Below, piece by piece: positions 20,284-29,033 of a stretch of DNA of 64,000 bases. The stretch is from Prevotella communis. Its GTDB lineage: Bacteria > Bacteroidota > Bacteroidia > Bacteroidales > Bacteroidaceae. The notes beneath the pieces are model-generated. The model searched no databases. It had not been told where the DNA came from and saw only the letters and a list, made by a program, of their open reading frames with translations. The translations under genes were made by a program, and so were the position numbers. The stretch is from assembly GCF_022024175.1 (NCBI RefSeq), contig NZ_CP091794.1:1798001-1862000 (forward strand), read 5' to 3'. Position 1 is the first letter of the stretch. Every line of letters starts with the position of its first letter.

Positions 20284-21351
20284 TTACAATAACTCATAGA
20301 TGTAGTACGCGATGGCACCGAAGATAACCACACAGCCGGCAGCGATGACGGCAATCGTGGTCTTCAGCACCAGGCGGCGTTTGCGTGTCTCCTGTTCCTC
20401 CTGCGTGTATTGCGGTTTCACAGGCTCCTGACTTACAGGCTGTTCTATCTTCGTCTTGTTGATGAAGTCAACGGCGCTCACCAGGTTGGCATCGTTCTCG
20501 TTGATCAGCGTAGAGTACTTGGCAAACTTCACCAGGTCGGCCGTGAGGAAGAGCTGGCGCAATTCTGCGAGCGACTCCTGATCAGCATTCTTCATCAGCT
20601 GGTCGATAATCTCGCTGCTGGTCATCTCCATCGCGTTGAAGCCATAGCGCTCCTCTATATACTTACGCAGCGTATCGGTGAGTCGTGTGTAGTACTCCTT
20701 CGGGTCTTCCGATGCCACCATCTTGTCGGCCTTAATCTCCTCGATGGCCTTCATGGCCTTCTGGTGAGGCAACAGACGTTTCACGATGCGGATATGGGCA
20801 ATCACGGGCTTGTTGTCGCGCAAGCGGATATACAGGTAGTACAGCACAGCCAGCAGCACCAGCAGCAGCACGCTCAGCCAGAAAGGCAGGGCCCAGTCGT
20901 CGAGCTCCCAGTCAAAGGGATTGTCCTGCACGTCCTTCGGACCGAAGTACTGCTCGTAGTTCGTGGTGTCCACATCTACCGTCAGCACCTTTAGGGCCAA
21001 CTGATTAGCCGCGTAGTCCTTACCGTCAACCTTCACCGTGAAGGGTGGCAGGTAATAGAGCGTGTCCTGGAAAGACGTCAGCACATAATTCCTGCGGTGA
21101 CGCACCTGTCCGCCATCCACCTTCTCATCGGGCACCTCCACGAAACCCAGCACCTCGATACCTTCCGGCAGCAAGGCCTCCTTCGGGAACACCACACTGG
21201 CATTCTCGTCTGTCGTGGCCGACACCGAGAGCTCCACCTGCTGTCCCACCAGCATCTCCACACTGCTCAGACTGGATTCCACCTTGACCTGAGCCAGCGA
21301 GGAAAGGGATGAGAGATAAGAGACGAGAAATATGATTAATACTTTTTTCAT
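20284..21351 (-). CDS. membrane protein of the moxR-bat operon, BatD-like N-terminus
   Basis: This 355-residue protein has a signal peptide (1-20), an exported beta-rich domain (about 22-140, VKVESSLSSVEMLVGQQVELSVSAT) resembling a BatD immunoglobulin-like domain, a helix at about 155-172, a cytoplasmic helical domain (KEYYTRLTDTLRKYIEERYGFNAMEMTSSEII) and a last helix near the C-terminus. The DUF4381-like arrangement is typical of genes between DUF58 and batA. No enzymatic motif is visible. It probably forms part of the membrane complex with BatA and BatB. Confidence 0.8.
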   Translation of the reverse strand: MKKVLIIFLVSYLSSLSSLAQVKVESSLSSVEMLVGQQVELSVSATTDENASVVFPKEALLPEGIEVLGFVEVPDEKVDGGQVRHRRNYVLTSFQDTLYYLPPFTVKVDGKDYAANQLALKVLTVDVDTTNYEQYFGPKDVQDNPFDWELDDWALPFWLSVLLLVLLAVLYYLYIRLRDNKPVIAHIRIVKRLLPHQKAMKAIEEIKADKMVASEDPKEYYTRLTDTLRKYIEERYGFNAMEMTSSEIIDQLMKNADQESLAELRQLFLTADLVKFAKYSTLINENDANLVSAVDFINKTKIEQPVSQEPVKPQYTQEEQETRKRRLVLKTTIAVIAAGCVVIFGAIAYYIYELL

Positions 21352-21352
21352 G

Positions 21353-22225
21353 TTATCCTCGTTGTTTAAACAGACCCAGCATCGACTTCACGTAGTCATC
21401 GTCGGTAGCAATACTGACGCTGTCCACGTTGCACTTTGCAAAAGTCTCCTTCAGTTCTGCCTGACGGTTCAGCCAGTAGCGGTGATACGTGTCGCGCAGT
21501 TTCCTGCTGCTCGTATCCACATACTGCTCGTAGCCCGTCTCGGCATCCACCACCTTCATCAGTCCCACGTCAGGCAGTTCGCAGGCGCGCTTGTCGTACA
21601 CCTGTATAGCCACCACGTCGTGTTTCCTGTTGGCAATCGTCAGTTGCTGCATGAAGTCCTGACGTGCGTAGAAGTCGCTCAGTATGAACGCCGTACATTT
21701 GCGCTTGCTCACACTCGTGAGGAACTCCACCGCCTGTGCCAGGTCCGTACGACGGCTCTCTGCGTGGAAGTCCAGCATCTCGCGAATGATGTACAGGATA
21801 TGCTTGCGACCCTTCTTTGGTGGGATATATTTTTCTATCTTGTCAGAGAAAAAGATAACGCCGATCTTATCATTGTTCTGGATAGCCGAGAAGGCCAGGG
21901 TGGCAGCTATCTCGGTCACCACGTCGCGCTTCAGCTGCTTCTGCGTACCGAAGTCCAGCGAGCCACTCACGTCGATGAGCAGCATCACCGTCAGTTCGCG
22001 CTCCTCCTCAAACACCTTCACATAGGGTTTGTTGAAGCGGGCCGTCACGTTCCAGTCGATATCGCGCACATCGTCGCCATACTGGTACTCACGAACCTCC
22101 GAGAAGGCCATACCACGACCTTTGAAGGCCGAGTGATACTGGCCTGCAAAGATATTGGCACTCAGTCCGCGCGCCTTGATTTCAATCTTTCTTACCTTTT
22201 TTAGTATCTCAGATGTCTCCATCAT
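21353..22225 (-). CDS. DUF58 domain protein
   Basis: This 290-residue soluble protein contains the DUF58 signature FKGRGMAFSEVREYQYGDDVRDIDWNVTAR and a VWA-like region beginning VMLLIDVSGSLDFG. DUF58 proteins nearly always accompany MoxR ATPases and are considered adaptors or substrates. It lies 49 bp downstream of moxR and 1 bp before the 20284 gene. Confidence 0.92.
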   Translation of the reverse strand: MMETSEILKKVRKIEIKARGLSANIFAGQYHSAFKGRGMAFSEVREYQYGDDVRDIDWNVTARFNKPYVKVFEEERELTVMLLIDVSGSLDFGTQKQLKRDVVTEIAATLAFSAIQNNDKIGVIFFSDKIEKYIPPKKGRKHILYIIREMLDFHAESRRTDLAQAVEFLTSVSKRKCTAFILSDFYARQDFMQQLTIANRKHDVVAIQVYDKRACELPDVGLMKVVDAETGYEQYVDTSSRKLRDTYHRYWLNRQAELKETFAKCNVDSVSIATDDDYVKSMLGLFKQRG

Positions 22226-22274
22226 CTATAGCGGTAGCAAATTATTCACTTTTCACTATACCCTTTTACCTTCC

Positions 22275-23270
22275 TTAGGGCACTTCTACCTTATTAATAA
22301 TCTTAGACACGATTTCCTCGCTGGTCACGTTAGATGCCTCGGCCTCGTAGGTCAGTCCGATACGGTGGCGCAGCACGTCGTGAGCCACGGCACGCACATC
22401 CTCGGGCACCACGTATCCGCGACGCTTGATGAAGGCGTAGGCGCGTGAAGCCTTGGCCAGGTTGATGCTGGCACGGGGCGAACCGCCAAATGAAATCATG
22501 TTCTTCATATCCTTCAGACCGTAGCGGTCGGGGTAACGGGTAGCGAATACGATGTCAGCGATATACTGCTCAATCTTCTCGTCGATATATACCTCGCGCA
22601 CCACCTCACGGGCTTTCAGGATCTCCTCCTTCGTGGTCACGGGAGTCACCTTGGGCAGACTGCCTGCGATGTTCTCACGGATAATCTGCTTCTCCTCTTC
22701 CAGCGTGGGATAGCCGATAACCACCTTCAGCATGAAACGGTCCATCTGTGCCTCGGGCAGCGGATAGGTACCCTCCTGCTCAATAGGGTTCTGCGTAGCC
22801 ATCACCAGGAATGGCGTGGGCAGGTTGAAGGTCTCGCTGCCAATGGTCACCTGTTTCTCCTGCATGGCTTCCAGCAGTGCACTCTGTACCTTGGCAGGAG
22901 CACGGTTTATCTCGTCGGCCAGAACGAAGTTGGCAAACACCGGACCCTGCTTCACCAGGAATTTCTCGTCCTTCTGTGAGTAGATCATCGTACCGGTCAC
23001 GTCGGCAGGCAACAGGTCGGGGGTAAACTGTATTCTACTGTATTTTGCGTCAATCAGTTGCGACAGTGTCTTGATGGCCAGTGTCTTAGCCAGTCCGGGC
23101 ACACCTTCCAACAGGATATTGCCGTCGCTCAACAGTCCGATGAGCAGGGAGTCAACCAAGTGTTTCTGTCCAACAATCACACGATCCATACCCGTCACCA
23201 GGTTGGTGACGAATGAGCTTTGCTGTTCAATCCGCATGTTCAGTTCGCGGATATCAATATTTTCTGCCAT
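22275..23270 (-). CDS. MoxR-family AAA+ ATPase
   Basis: This 331-residue ATPase has Walker A GVPGLAKT (residues 56-63), Walker B VLADEINRAPAK and sensor 1 ATQNPIEQEGTYPLPEAQMDRF, the hallmarks of MoxR proteins. They act as chaperones for metal insertion or for complexes with VWA proteins. It heads the DUF58-bat set and follows the HU-LysM gene by 2 bp, so the whole block from ftsY may be transcribed together. Confidence 0.95.
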   Translation of the reverse strand: MAENIDIRELNMRIEQQSSFVTNLVTGMDRVIVGQKHLVDSLLIGLLSDGNILLEGVPGLAKTLAIKTLSQLIDAKYSRIQFTPDLLPADVTGTMIYSQKDEKFLVKQGPVFANFVLADEINRAPAKVQSALLEAMQEKQVTIGSETFNLPTPFLVMATQNPIEQEGTYPLPEAQMDRFMLKVVIGYPTLEEEKQIIRENIAGSLPKVTPVTTKEEILKAREVVREVYIDEKIEQYIADIVFATRYPDRYGLKDMKNMISFGGSPRASINLAKASRAYAFIKRRGYVVPEDVRAVAHDVLRHRIGLTYEAEASNVTSEEIVSKIINKVEVP

Positions 23271-23272
23271 AG

Positions 23273-24427
23273 TTAATTTTTTTTGTTTGTTTTGTTCTGT
23301 CTTAAGAATTTCTTTAGTTTCAGTTTTGGAATCTTCACCTCCTGACCCTCTTTCAGGTCGCTGGTGGTCATATTATTATAAACCTCTATATAACATTCCA
23401 TCCCTTCGCCCAACGTACGTTTAGCTATACGTTTCATGGTGTCACCGGGACGTACCTTCTCCATGCGGTCTGTACCCACGATGCCATAAGCACCTGTACA
23501 AACTCTCACGTCCATTGCGTCGTATTTCTTCCACTCGGGTTCTGGCTCTGGCTGCTTCACCTCGGGTTCGGGCTGCTTCACCTCAGGCTCTTTCACCTTT
23601 GCCTCGGGTTTCACCTGCATGGTGTCTACCTTGGCGGTATCCTTCACCTCTACTACAGGTGCTTCCTGTACGGCGGCAGTGTCGGCAGAAGCGTCTTCTG
23701 CAAAGAGTTCCTGCATATCCATATGACGGCCGTAGAGATAGCCTCCAGCGAAACTGATGACACAGGCGATAATGGCTATCAGCAGCCACAACCACCAGTA
23801 GGAAGCCGACTTTTCCTCTGCTTCCTCTGCCACATCCTCTTCTACAGGAGCGGGGGCTGCCTCAGGCTCGGGCTCGGGCATAGGCTCGGGTTCTGGTTCC
23901 GGTTCGGGAACTACAACTGGTTCAGGTTCCGGTTCTGGAACAATCGTTGGTTCTGGCTCCGGCTCGGGAACGACTACAGGCTCGGGCTCCGGCTCAGGAA
24001 CAATCGTTGGCTCTGGCTCCGGCTCGGGAGTCGGTTCTACAACGGGCTCGGGTGTCTCCTCAGCGATAGTGGGCTCTTCCACCTCGGGCTCATCGTCAAA
24101 CTCTACGCCGTCGTTAAGCACCACGGTCTCAAACTGCGAGAAGGGCTTGTTCACCAGTTCCTTCATCGCCGCATCGGGCGTAAACGTCAGTTTTTGATGA
24201 CTGTCGATGGTGACGCGTTCGCCCGTGTTCACGTTGACGCTCTCGCGCGCATCCACGTCAATCACCTTAAACGTGCCCAGTCCCTTGATTTTCACCAGTT
24301 TATCATTGTTCACACCGTCCTGGATCGTCTCAACGAAATCCGTCAGGAACTGCTGTGCCTCGCGCTTGCTGATACCAGCTTTCTGAGCCAGCATGTCGGC
24401 CAGCTCTGCCATGAATACCTTACCCAT
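23273..24427 (-). CDS. HU-domain protein with transmembrane helix and C-terminal LysM-like domain
   Basis: This 384-residue protein has an N-terminal HU/IHF-like DNA-binding domain (residues 1-90, [28 protein letters not shown]). A long acidic Pro-Glu repeat (about 120-200) follows, then one membrane helix (about 210-232, [23 protein letters not shown]). The outer part ends in a LysM-like segment (about 325-370, [28 protein letters not shown]). The order implies that HU stays in the cytoplasm while the LysM segment faces peptidoglycan, so it could tether DNA to the wall; that is inference. It directly follows a small HU gene and overlaps it by one base. Confidence 0.88.
   Translation of the reverse strand: MGKVFMAELADMLAQKAGISKREAQQFLTDFVETIQDGVNNDKLVKIKGLGTFKVIDVDARESVNVNTGERVTIDSHQKLTFTPDAAMKELVNKPFSQFETVVLNDGVEFDDEPEVEEPTIAEETPEPVVEPTPEPEPEPTIVPEPEPEPVVVPEPEPEPTIVPEPEPEPVVVPEPEPEPEPMPEPEPEAAPAPVEEDVAEEAEEKSASYWWLWLLIAIIACVISFAGGYLYGRHMDMQELFAEDASADTAAVQEAPVVEVKDTAKVDTMQVKPEAKVKEPEVKQPEPEVKQPEPEPEWKKYDAMDVRVCTGAYGIVGTDRMEKVRPGDTMKRIAKRTLGEGMECYIEVYNNMTTSDLKEGQEVKIPKLKLKKFLRQNKTNKKN
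23870..24040 (-). repeat. in-frame tandem repeat coding Pro-Glu units
   Basis: A 30-bp unit encodes PEPEPEP followed alternately by TIV and VVV, giving a 60-bp higher-order period. It forms the linker between the HU domain and the membrane helix and is likely to vary in length between strains by slippage, which would change the linker span. Confidence 0.8.
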
Positions 24428-24714
24428 TACTCGGCTCCTCCTTTCTTGATCTTATCCTTCCAGGTTGGATTAGGCTTGAAGGCCAGCACCAGTTTTGGTG
24501 GCACCAGCATACGCTGTCCGGTGGTGGGGTTCACCATCACACGCTCCAGTTTCTTCTTCACTTCGAAATTGCCGAAATTAGCCATCTGTACGCTGTCGCC
24601 CTCCTGAAAACAGTCGCTCATCACTGCTATCAGCGACTCCACCATCTTCTGTGTCTCGGAGGTTTTCTTCTCCGTGCGACCAGCCAGTATGCTTATAAAT
24701 TCCTTGTTGTTCAT
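24427..24714 (-). CDS. small HU-family DNA-binding protein
   Basis: This 95-residue protein is a complete HU/IHF-like domain ([44 protein letters not shown]). Such proteins bend and compact DNA as dimers. ATG 24714 (MNNKEFIS) is preferred to one six codons earlier, which would overlap the rimO stop and add residues outside the domain. Being coupled to an HU-transmembrane-LysM gene, it may form heterodimers with that protein and link it to the nucleoid; this is inference. Confidence 0.85.
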   Translation of the reverse strand: MNNKEFISILAGRTEKKTSETQKMVESLIAVMSDCFQEGDSVQMANFGNFEVKKKLERVMVNPTTGQRMLVPPKLVLAFKPNPTWKDKIKKGGAE

Positions 24715-24728
24715 CCAATTGTCAATTA

Positions 24729-26036
24729 TCAATTAATCACTTCTCCGTAGAGGTCAAACTCCTCAGAGTCGGTTATCTTCACTTGATATATCTTTCCAAT
24801 CTCCAGTTTCACGTCCTGACGAATCAGCACCTCGGGATCTACCTCGGGCGAACAGAACTCCGTGCGACCAATGTAGTAGTCGCCCTCCGTGCGGTCTATA
24901 ATCACGGGCAGCGTCTGCCCCACCTTTTCGGCCTCTATCTCCGCACTGATATTCTGCTGCACGCGCATCAACTTATCCAGTCGGCGCTGCTTCACGTCCT
25001 CGGGCACGTCATCCTCGTAGTGGTCGGCAGAATACGTACCGTCTTCCTCGGAATAGGCAAAGGCGCCCATACGCTCAAAGCGCGCCCATTTCACGAAGTC
25101 CACCAGCTCCTGGAAGTCCTCGTCGGTCTCGCCGGGGAAGCCCACCATCAGCGTAGTGCGGATATGGATGCCGGGCACCTCACGTCGCATCCGCTCGATG
25201 AGTGCCATCGTCTCCGCCTTCGTGGTGTTACGGCGCATACGTGTCAACATATGGTCGCTGATATGCTGCAGGGCGATATCCAGGTAGCGGCACACGTTTT
25301 TCTTCTCGCGCATCACATCGAGCAGGCGCCAGGGGAAATGTGTGGGATAGGCGTAATGCAGACGAATCCACTCCACGCCCTCGATATCAGCCATCTGTTC
25401 TATGAGTTCGGCAATACGCTGTTCGCCATACAGGTCTATGCCGTAGTAGGTCAGTTCCTGTGCGATGACCTGAAACTCCTTCGTACCCTGACTCACCAGC
25501 CAGCGCACCTCGTCCAGGATCTCCTCCATGGGGCGGCTCTGGTGTCTGCCCGTAATCAGCGGGATGGCGCAGTACGCACAGTGGCGGTCACAACCCTCAC
25601 TAATCTTGATATAGGCGTAGTGTGAAGGGGTAGTCAAGACCCTCTCCCAACCTCTCCCTGCAGGGAGAGGAGTAGATAGTTCTTTCTCTTGAGTGAGTCT
25701 TTTTAACAACTCCTTATAATTAAACTTCCCATACCATCCGTCCACTTCAGGAATCTCGGCTTCAAGGTCGGCCAAATAGCGCTCTGAGAGACATCCCATC
25801 ACATATATTTTTTCCACCTCACCAGCATTCTTGCGAGCCACCTGTTCCAAGATGGTATTAATACTTTCCTCCTTGGCGTCAGCAATAAAACCACAGGTAT
25901 TCACCACAACGACCTCACCTTGCGGGTCGTCGCTGTCGTGGGTCACATGAATACCATTGGCCTCAAACATGCCCATCAGGTTCTCGCTATCCACCAAGTT
26001 CTTAGAACATCCTAAAGAAATAAAGTCAACAGTCAT
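24729..26036 (-). CDS. rimO: ribosomal protein S12 methylthiotransferase, with a palindromic repeat inserted
   Basis: RimO is a radical-SAM enzyme that adds a methylthio group to an aspartate of ribosomal protein S12. The N-terminal domain has cysteines for an auxiliary iron-sulfur cluster (SLGCSKNLVDSE, VVNTCGFI, VMGCLSERY). The radical-SAM motif is CDRHCAYC at about residues 147-154, and a TRAM domain ends the protein. At about residues 122-135 the sequence ELSTPLPAGRGWERV is encoded by a CCTCTCCC/GGGAGAGG palindrome (25641-25670), an apparent in-frame insertion just before the radical-SAM domain. The 435-residue length and intact motifs suggest it still works. Confidence 0.95.
   Translation of the reverse strand: MTVDFISLGCSKNLVDSENLMGMFEANGIHVTHDSDDPQGEVVVVNTCGFIADAKEESINTILEQVARKNAGEVEKIYVMGCLSERYLADLEAEIPEVDGWYGKFNYKELLKRLTQEKELSTPLPAGRGWERVLTTPSHYAYIKISEGCDRHCAYCAIPLITGRHQSRPMEEILDEVRWLVSQGTKEFQVIAQELTYYGIDLYGEQRIAELIEQMADIEGVEWIRLHYAYPTHFPWRLLDVMREKKNVCRYLDIALQHISDHMLTRMRRNTTKAETMALIERMRREVPGIHIRTTLMVGFPGETDEDFQELVDFVKWARFERMGAFAYSEEDGTYSADHYEDDVPEDVKQRRLDKLMRVQQNISAEIEAEKVGQTLPVIIDRTEGDYYIGRTEFCSPEVDPEVLIRQDVKLEIGKIYQVKITDSEEFDLYGEVIN
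25641..25670. repeat. palindromic repeat inside rimO
   Basis: CCTCTCCCTGCAGGGAGAGG (25651-25670) is a perfect 20-bp palindrome, preceded by a further CCTCTCCC half unit at 25641-25648. Elements of this look are usually intergenic in bacteria; here it is translated in frame. Confidence 0.8.
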
Positions 26037-26048
26037 AGCACTTACCCT

Positions 26049-27005
26049 TTATCCCTTAAACAGACTATCTACAAAATCGCGCTTATTAAATAGCTGCAGG
26101 TCTTCCATACCCTCGCCCAGTCCGATGTATTTCACAGGCACCTTCAACTGGTCGCTGATACCGATGACCACACCACCCTTGGCCGTACCGTCCAGTTTGG
26201 TGATAGCCAGCGACGTGATCTGCGTCACGGCAGCAAACTGCCTTGCCTGTTCAAAGGCATTCTGACCGGTAGAACCGTCGAGCACCAGCATCACTTCATC
26301 AGGTGCCTCGGGCAATACCTTCTTCATCACGTCCTTGATTTTCTTCAGCTCGTTCATCAGGCCCACCTTGTTGTGCAGACGACCGGCAGTATCAATAATC
26401 ACCACGTCGGCATCATTGGCCTTGGCGCTCTGCAAGGTGTCGAAGGCTACGCTGGCGGGGTCGCTACCCATCTGCTGCTTCACCACGGGCACACCTACGC
26501 GCTCGCCCCAGATACACAACTGCTCCACGGCAGCAGCACGGAATGTATCGGCGGCACCCAGATACACCTTCTTGCCGGCCTGCTTAAACTGCCAGGCCAA
26601 CTTACCTATCGTTGTGGTCTTGCCCACGCCGTTCACGCCAACCACCAGGATGACGTAGGGCTTATGGTCTGCAGGCAAGTCCCAGTTATCATTATCATCT
26701 GTGTTGTTCTCAGCCAGCAGCGCCGCAATCTCTTCTCGAAGGATTCCATTCAACTCACTGGTTGATACGTACTTATCGCGAGCCACACGCTCCTCGATAC
26801 GCTCAATAATCTTCAGCGTGGTATCCACGCCCACATCGCTCGTAATCAGCACTTCCTCCAGGTTGTCGAGTACGTCATCATCGACCTTCGACTTACCTGC
26901 CACTGCACGAGCCAGCTTGTCAAACACGGAGGTTTTGGTCTTTTCCAATCCCTTGTCCAGTGTCTCTTCCTTCTTTTTCTTACTAAAAAAATCAAACAAT
27001 CCCAT
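26049..27005 (-). CDS. ftsY: signal recognition particle receptor FtsY
   Basis: FtsY receives ribosome-SRP complexes at the membrane. The 318-residue protein has the helical N domain (about 20-105) and the GTPase G domain with VGVNGVGKTTTIGKLA (about 115-130), DTFRAAAVEQL, DTAGRLHNK and TKLDGTAKGG. The acidic A domain is nearly absent, which is common in this phylum. A -7 box lies upstream at 27029-27036. It begins the long minus-strand block that continues into rimO after 12 bp. Confidence 0.96.
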   Translation of the reverse strand: MGLFDFFSKKKKEETLDKGLEKTKTSVFDKLARAVAGKSKVDDDVLDNLEEVLITSDVGVDTTLKIIERIEERVARDKYVSTSELNGILREEIAALLAENNTDDNDNWDLPADHKPYVILVVGVNGVGKTTTIGKLAWQFKQAGKKVYLGAADTFRAAAVEQLCIWGERVGVPVVKQQMGSDPASVAFDTLQSAKANDADVVIIDTAGRLHNKVGLMNELKKIKDVMKKVLPEAPDEVMLVLDGSTGQNAFEQARQFAAVTQITSLAITKLDGTAKGGVVIGISDQLKVPVKYIGLGEGMEDLQLFNKRDFVDSLFKG

Positions 27006-27028
27006 ATTCGAATACGTATTACGAACTG

Positions 27029-27036
27029 CAAAATTA
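27029..27036 (-). promoter_or_regulatory. -7 box of ftsY
   Basis: The complement reads TAATTTTG (TAnnTTTG), 23 nt upstream of the ftsY ATG. No -33 box lies at proper spacing. Confidence 0.5.
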
Positions 27037-27159
27037 CAAAGAAAAATCCAAAACCTTGCAGCGTCGACAAATTTTTCACTTTTACCTCTTCTCTTTTCAC
27101 TTTATTTAGTACATTTCACGGATTTTACACCAATTCCACCGATGAAATCGGGCATTTTT

Positions 27160-27264
27160 ACATCTTCCCTCTTACATCATCCCTCTTACATCATCCCTCT
27201 TACATCTTCCCTCTTACATCTTCCCTCTTACATCTTACATCTTCCCTCTTACATCATCCATCAG
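27160..27264. repeat. 14-bp tandem repeat between ftsY and the Lrp gene
   Basis: ACATCWTCCCTCTT is repeated about six times plus a half unit (27160-27264), running up to the stop codon of the Lrp-family gene. The unit shares its CCCTC/ACATC words with repeats at 30.0, 30.7, 31.8 and 53.3 kb. No function is apparent; it is a candidate slippage tract. Confidence 0.85.
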
Positions 27265-27271
27265 CCCTCCT

Positions 27272-27742
27272 CTACTTCAGCGGCACACCGTGCGTGTTTT
27301 TCACCTCCTTCATCACGAACACGCTGTGGAAATAGCCCACGCTGTCGATATTGCCCAACTTGGTGCGCATAAACTCCTGATACGACTCCATGTCGCGCGT
27401 CTGTATCTTCAGCGTGAAGTCATATTCACCACTCGTATTGTAACACTCCGTTATCTCCTCAATGCTCTGGATAGCCTCCATGAAATCGTCCATCAGCACC
27501 TGCGAGTGATGCTTCAGGCGCATGTGGCAGAGCACGGTGATGCCATTACCCGCCTTTTTCGCATCAAGGATGGCATGATAGCCCTTGATGAAGCCCTCAC
27601 GCTCCAGTCGCTTCTGACGGTCGAAGGCTGGCGAGGCCGACAGGTGTACCCTGGCAGCCAGTTCCTTGACGGTAAGCGTAGAGTCGTTTTGCAAGATGCG
27701 CAATATCTTGCGGTCGGTGTTGTCCAGTTCGTCGTATGTCAT
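27272..27742 (-). CDS. Lrp/AsnC-family transcriptional regulator
   Basis: This 156-residue protein has the AsnC-type helix-turn-helix at residues 8-60 (NDSTLTVKELAARVHLSASPAFDRQKRLEREGFIKGY) and a RAM ligand-binding domain after it. Such regulators sense amino acids and often control a divergent gene. Here the divergent neighbour is a MetE-like methyltransferase, so regulation of methionine or one-carbon metabolism is likely but not shown. A complete promoter lies at 27785-27816. Confidence 0.92.
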   Translation of the reverse strand: MTYDELDNTDRKILRILQNDSTLTVKELAARVHLSASPAFDRQKRLEREGFIKGYHAILDAKKAGNGITVLCHMRLKHHSQVLMDDFMEAIQSIEEITECYNTSGEYDFTLKIQTRDMESYQEFMRTKLGNIDSVGYFHSVFVMKEVKNTHGVPLK

Positions 27743-27784
27743 AATTTACCGAATAATATTCTGTTATATCATTGATTCACGGTA

Positions 27785-27816
27785 CAAAGATAGAATATTT
27801 TACTGAACTTGCCAAA
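27785..27816 (-). promoter_or_regulatory. promoter of the Lrp-family gene
   Basis: On the minus strand TTTG (27813-27816) precedes TATCTTTG (27785-27792) by 20 bp, a full consensus match. Predicted transcription starts near 27779, with a leader of about 37 nt. Confidence 0.75.
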
Positions 27817-27844
27817 TAAATCACAGAATATCATACCTTTTATC

Positions 27845-27852
27845 TACTTTTG
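27845..27852 (+). promoter_or_regulatory. -7 box of the MetE-like gene
   Basis: TACTTTTG fits TAnnTTTG and lies 41 bp before the ATG at 27894. There is no matching -33 box, consistent with a promoter that needs an activator such as the divergent Lrp protein. Confidence 0.55.
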
Positions 27853-27893
27853 CACCCGGAAATTCATTAATCACATAAACTTAAATAGCAACA

Positions 27894-28979
27894 ATGAGTA
27901 AAGTAATCAAAGGTATCCAGGTTCCACAGCGAGCCGATTTCGTAGGCAGTTTCCTTCGTCCCCAGAACCTGTCAGACAGCACACGCAACCAACTGGTACG
28001 CGAGTTGACCGATAAGCAGAAGCAGTTGGGCTATCACGTCATCACCGATGGCGAGTTCAACCGCACCTTCTGGCACCTCGACTTCTTCTGGGGCTTTGGC
28101 GGCGTGACCCACGAAGAGGGCGGCGACGTGGTGTTTAATGGCGAGACAGCCCGACTGGACCGCGTATTCCTCACAGGCAAGCTCAAGGCACAGCCCCACC
28201 CTTTTATCGATGATTTCCGTCGCGTACAGCAGTTTGAGGACGGGCAGACCATCGCCAAACTCACCATCCCCTCGCCTGCGCAGTTTTTCCAGCAGCTCAT
28301 CATGCCCGCCAACTACGCCGGCACCATCGCCATCTATCCCCACCTGCAGGAACTGATTCGCGATATAGCCCTGGTATATCAGGACTTCATCCGTCAGTTC
28401 TACGACGCAGGAGGCCGTTTCCTGCAACTCGACGACTGCACATGGGGTGCCGTCCTGGGCGAGGCCGCCTCACAGCGCTATGCCAGTCTGAGTGCCAACC
28501 TTGACGACGTGAAGGATCTGCTGTTGCAGGTCAACAATCAGGCACTCGAAGGGCGTCCTGCCGACCTGCTTGTAGCATCCCACATCTGTCGCGGCAACTA
28601 CCACTCTACGTGGTTCAACAGCGGTGCCTACGACCCGGTGGCCGACTGGGTGTTTGCACGCGAGAACGTGGATGTGCTCTACCTGGAGTACGACGACGAG
28701 CGCTCAGGCGGTTTCGAGCCTTTGGCCAAGGTGAGCCCCAACAAGCACGTGGTACTTGGACTGATCACCACCAAACGCCCCGAACTCGAGGACAAGGCCG
28801 CCATCATCGCCCGCATCCGCGAGGCATCCAAGTACATCCCCCTCGACCGTCTGTCGCTCTCGCCCCAATGTGGCTTCGCCTCCTGTGCCATCGGCAACAA
28901 GCTCACCGTCGACGAACAATGGGCCAAGCTCCGTCTGGTCAAGGAGATATCCGACGAAGTATGGGGAAGTAACTCATAA
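27894..28979 (+). CDS. MetE-like (cobalamin-independent) methyltransferase, YxjG/YxjH type
   Basis: This 361-residue protein corresponds to the C-terminal catalytic barrel of cobalamin-independent methionine synthase. It starts with the substrate-site stretch RADFVGSFLRP. Zinc ligands appear in SHICRGNY (His, Cys), EYDDERSG (Glu) and CGFASC (Cys). Short MetE homologues lack the N-terminal half and may use a methyl donor other than polyglutamyl-folate. A terminator hairpin follows at 28989-29030. Confidence 0.88.
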   Translation: MSKVIKGIQVPQRADFVGSFLRPQNLSDSTRNQLVRELTDKQKQLGYHVITDGEFNRTFWHLDFFWGFGGVTHEEGGDVVFNGETARLDRVFLTGKLKAQPHPFIDDFRRVQQFEDGQTIAKLTIPSPAQFFQQLIMPANYAGTIAIYPHLQELIRDIALVYQDFIRQFYDAGGRFLQLDDCTWGAVLGEAASQRYASLSANLDDVKDLLLQVNNQALEGRPADLLVASHICRGNYHSTWFNSGAYDPVADWVFARENVDVLYLEYDDERSGGFEPLAKVSPNKHVVLGLITTKRPELEDKAAIIARIREASKYIPLDRLSLSPQCGFASCAIGNKLTVDEQWAKLRLVKEISDEVWGSNS

Positions 28980-28988
28980 GACCAGAAA

Positions 28989-29030
28989 ACAGCAAAAATC
29001 CTGATGCATGAGCACCAGGATTTTTGCTGT
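28989..29030. terminator. bidirectional intrinsic terminator
   Basis: ACAGCAAAAATCCTG (28989-29003) and CAGGATTTTTGCTGT (29016-29030) form a perfect 15-bp stem with a 12-nt loop between the convergent MetE-like and thioesterase genes. Confidence 0.85.
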
Positions 29031-29033
29031 ATC

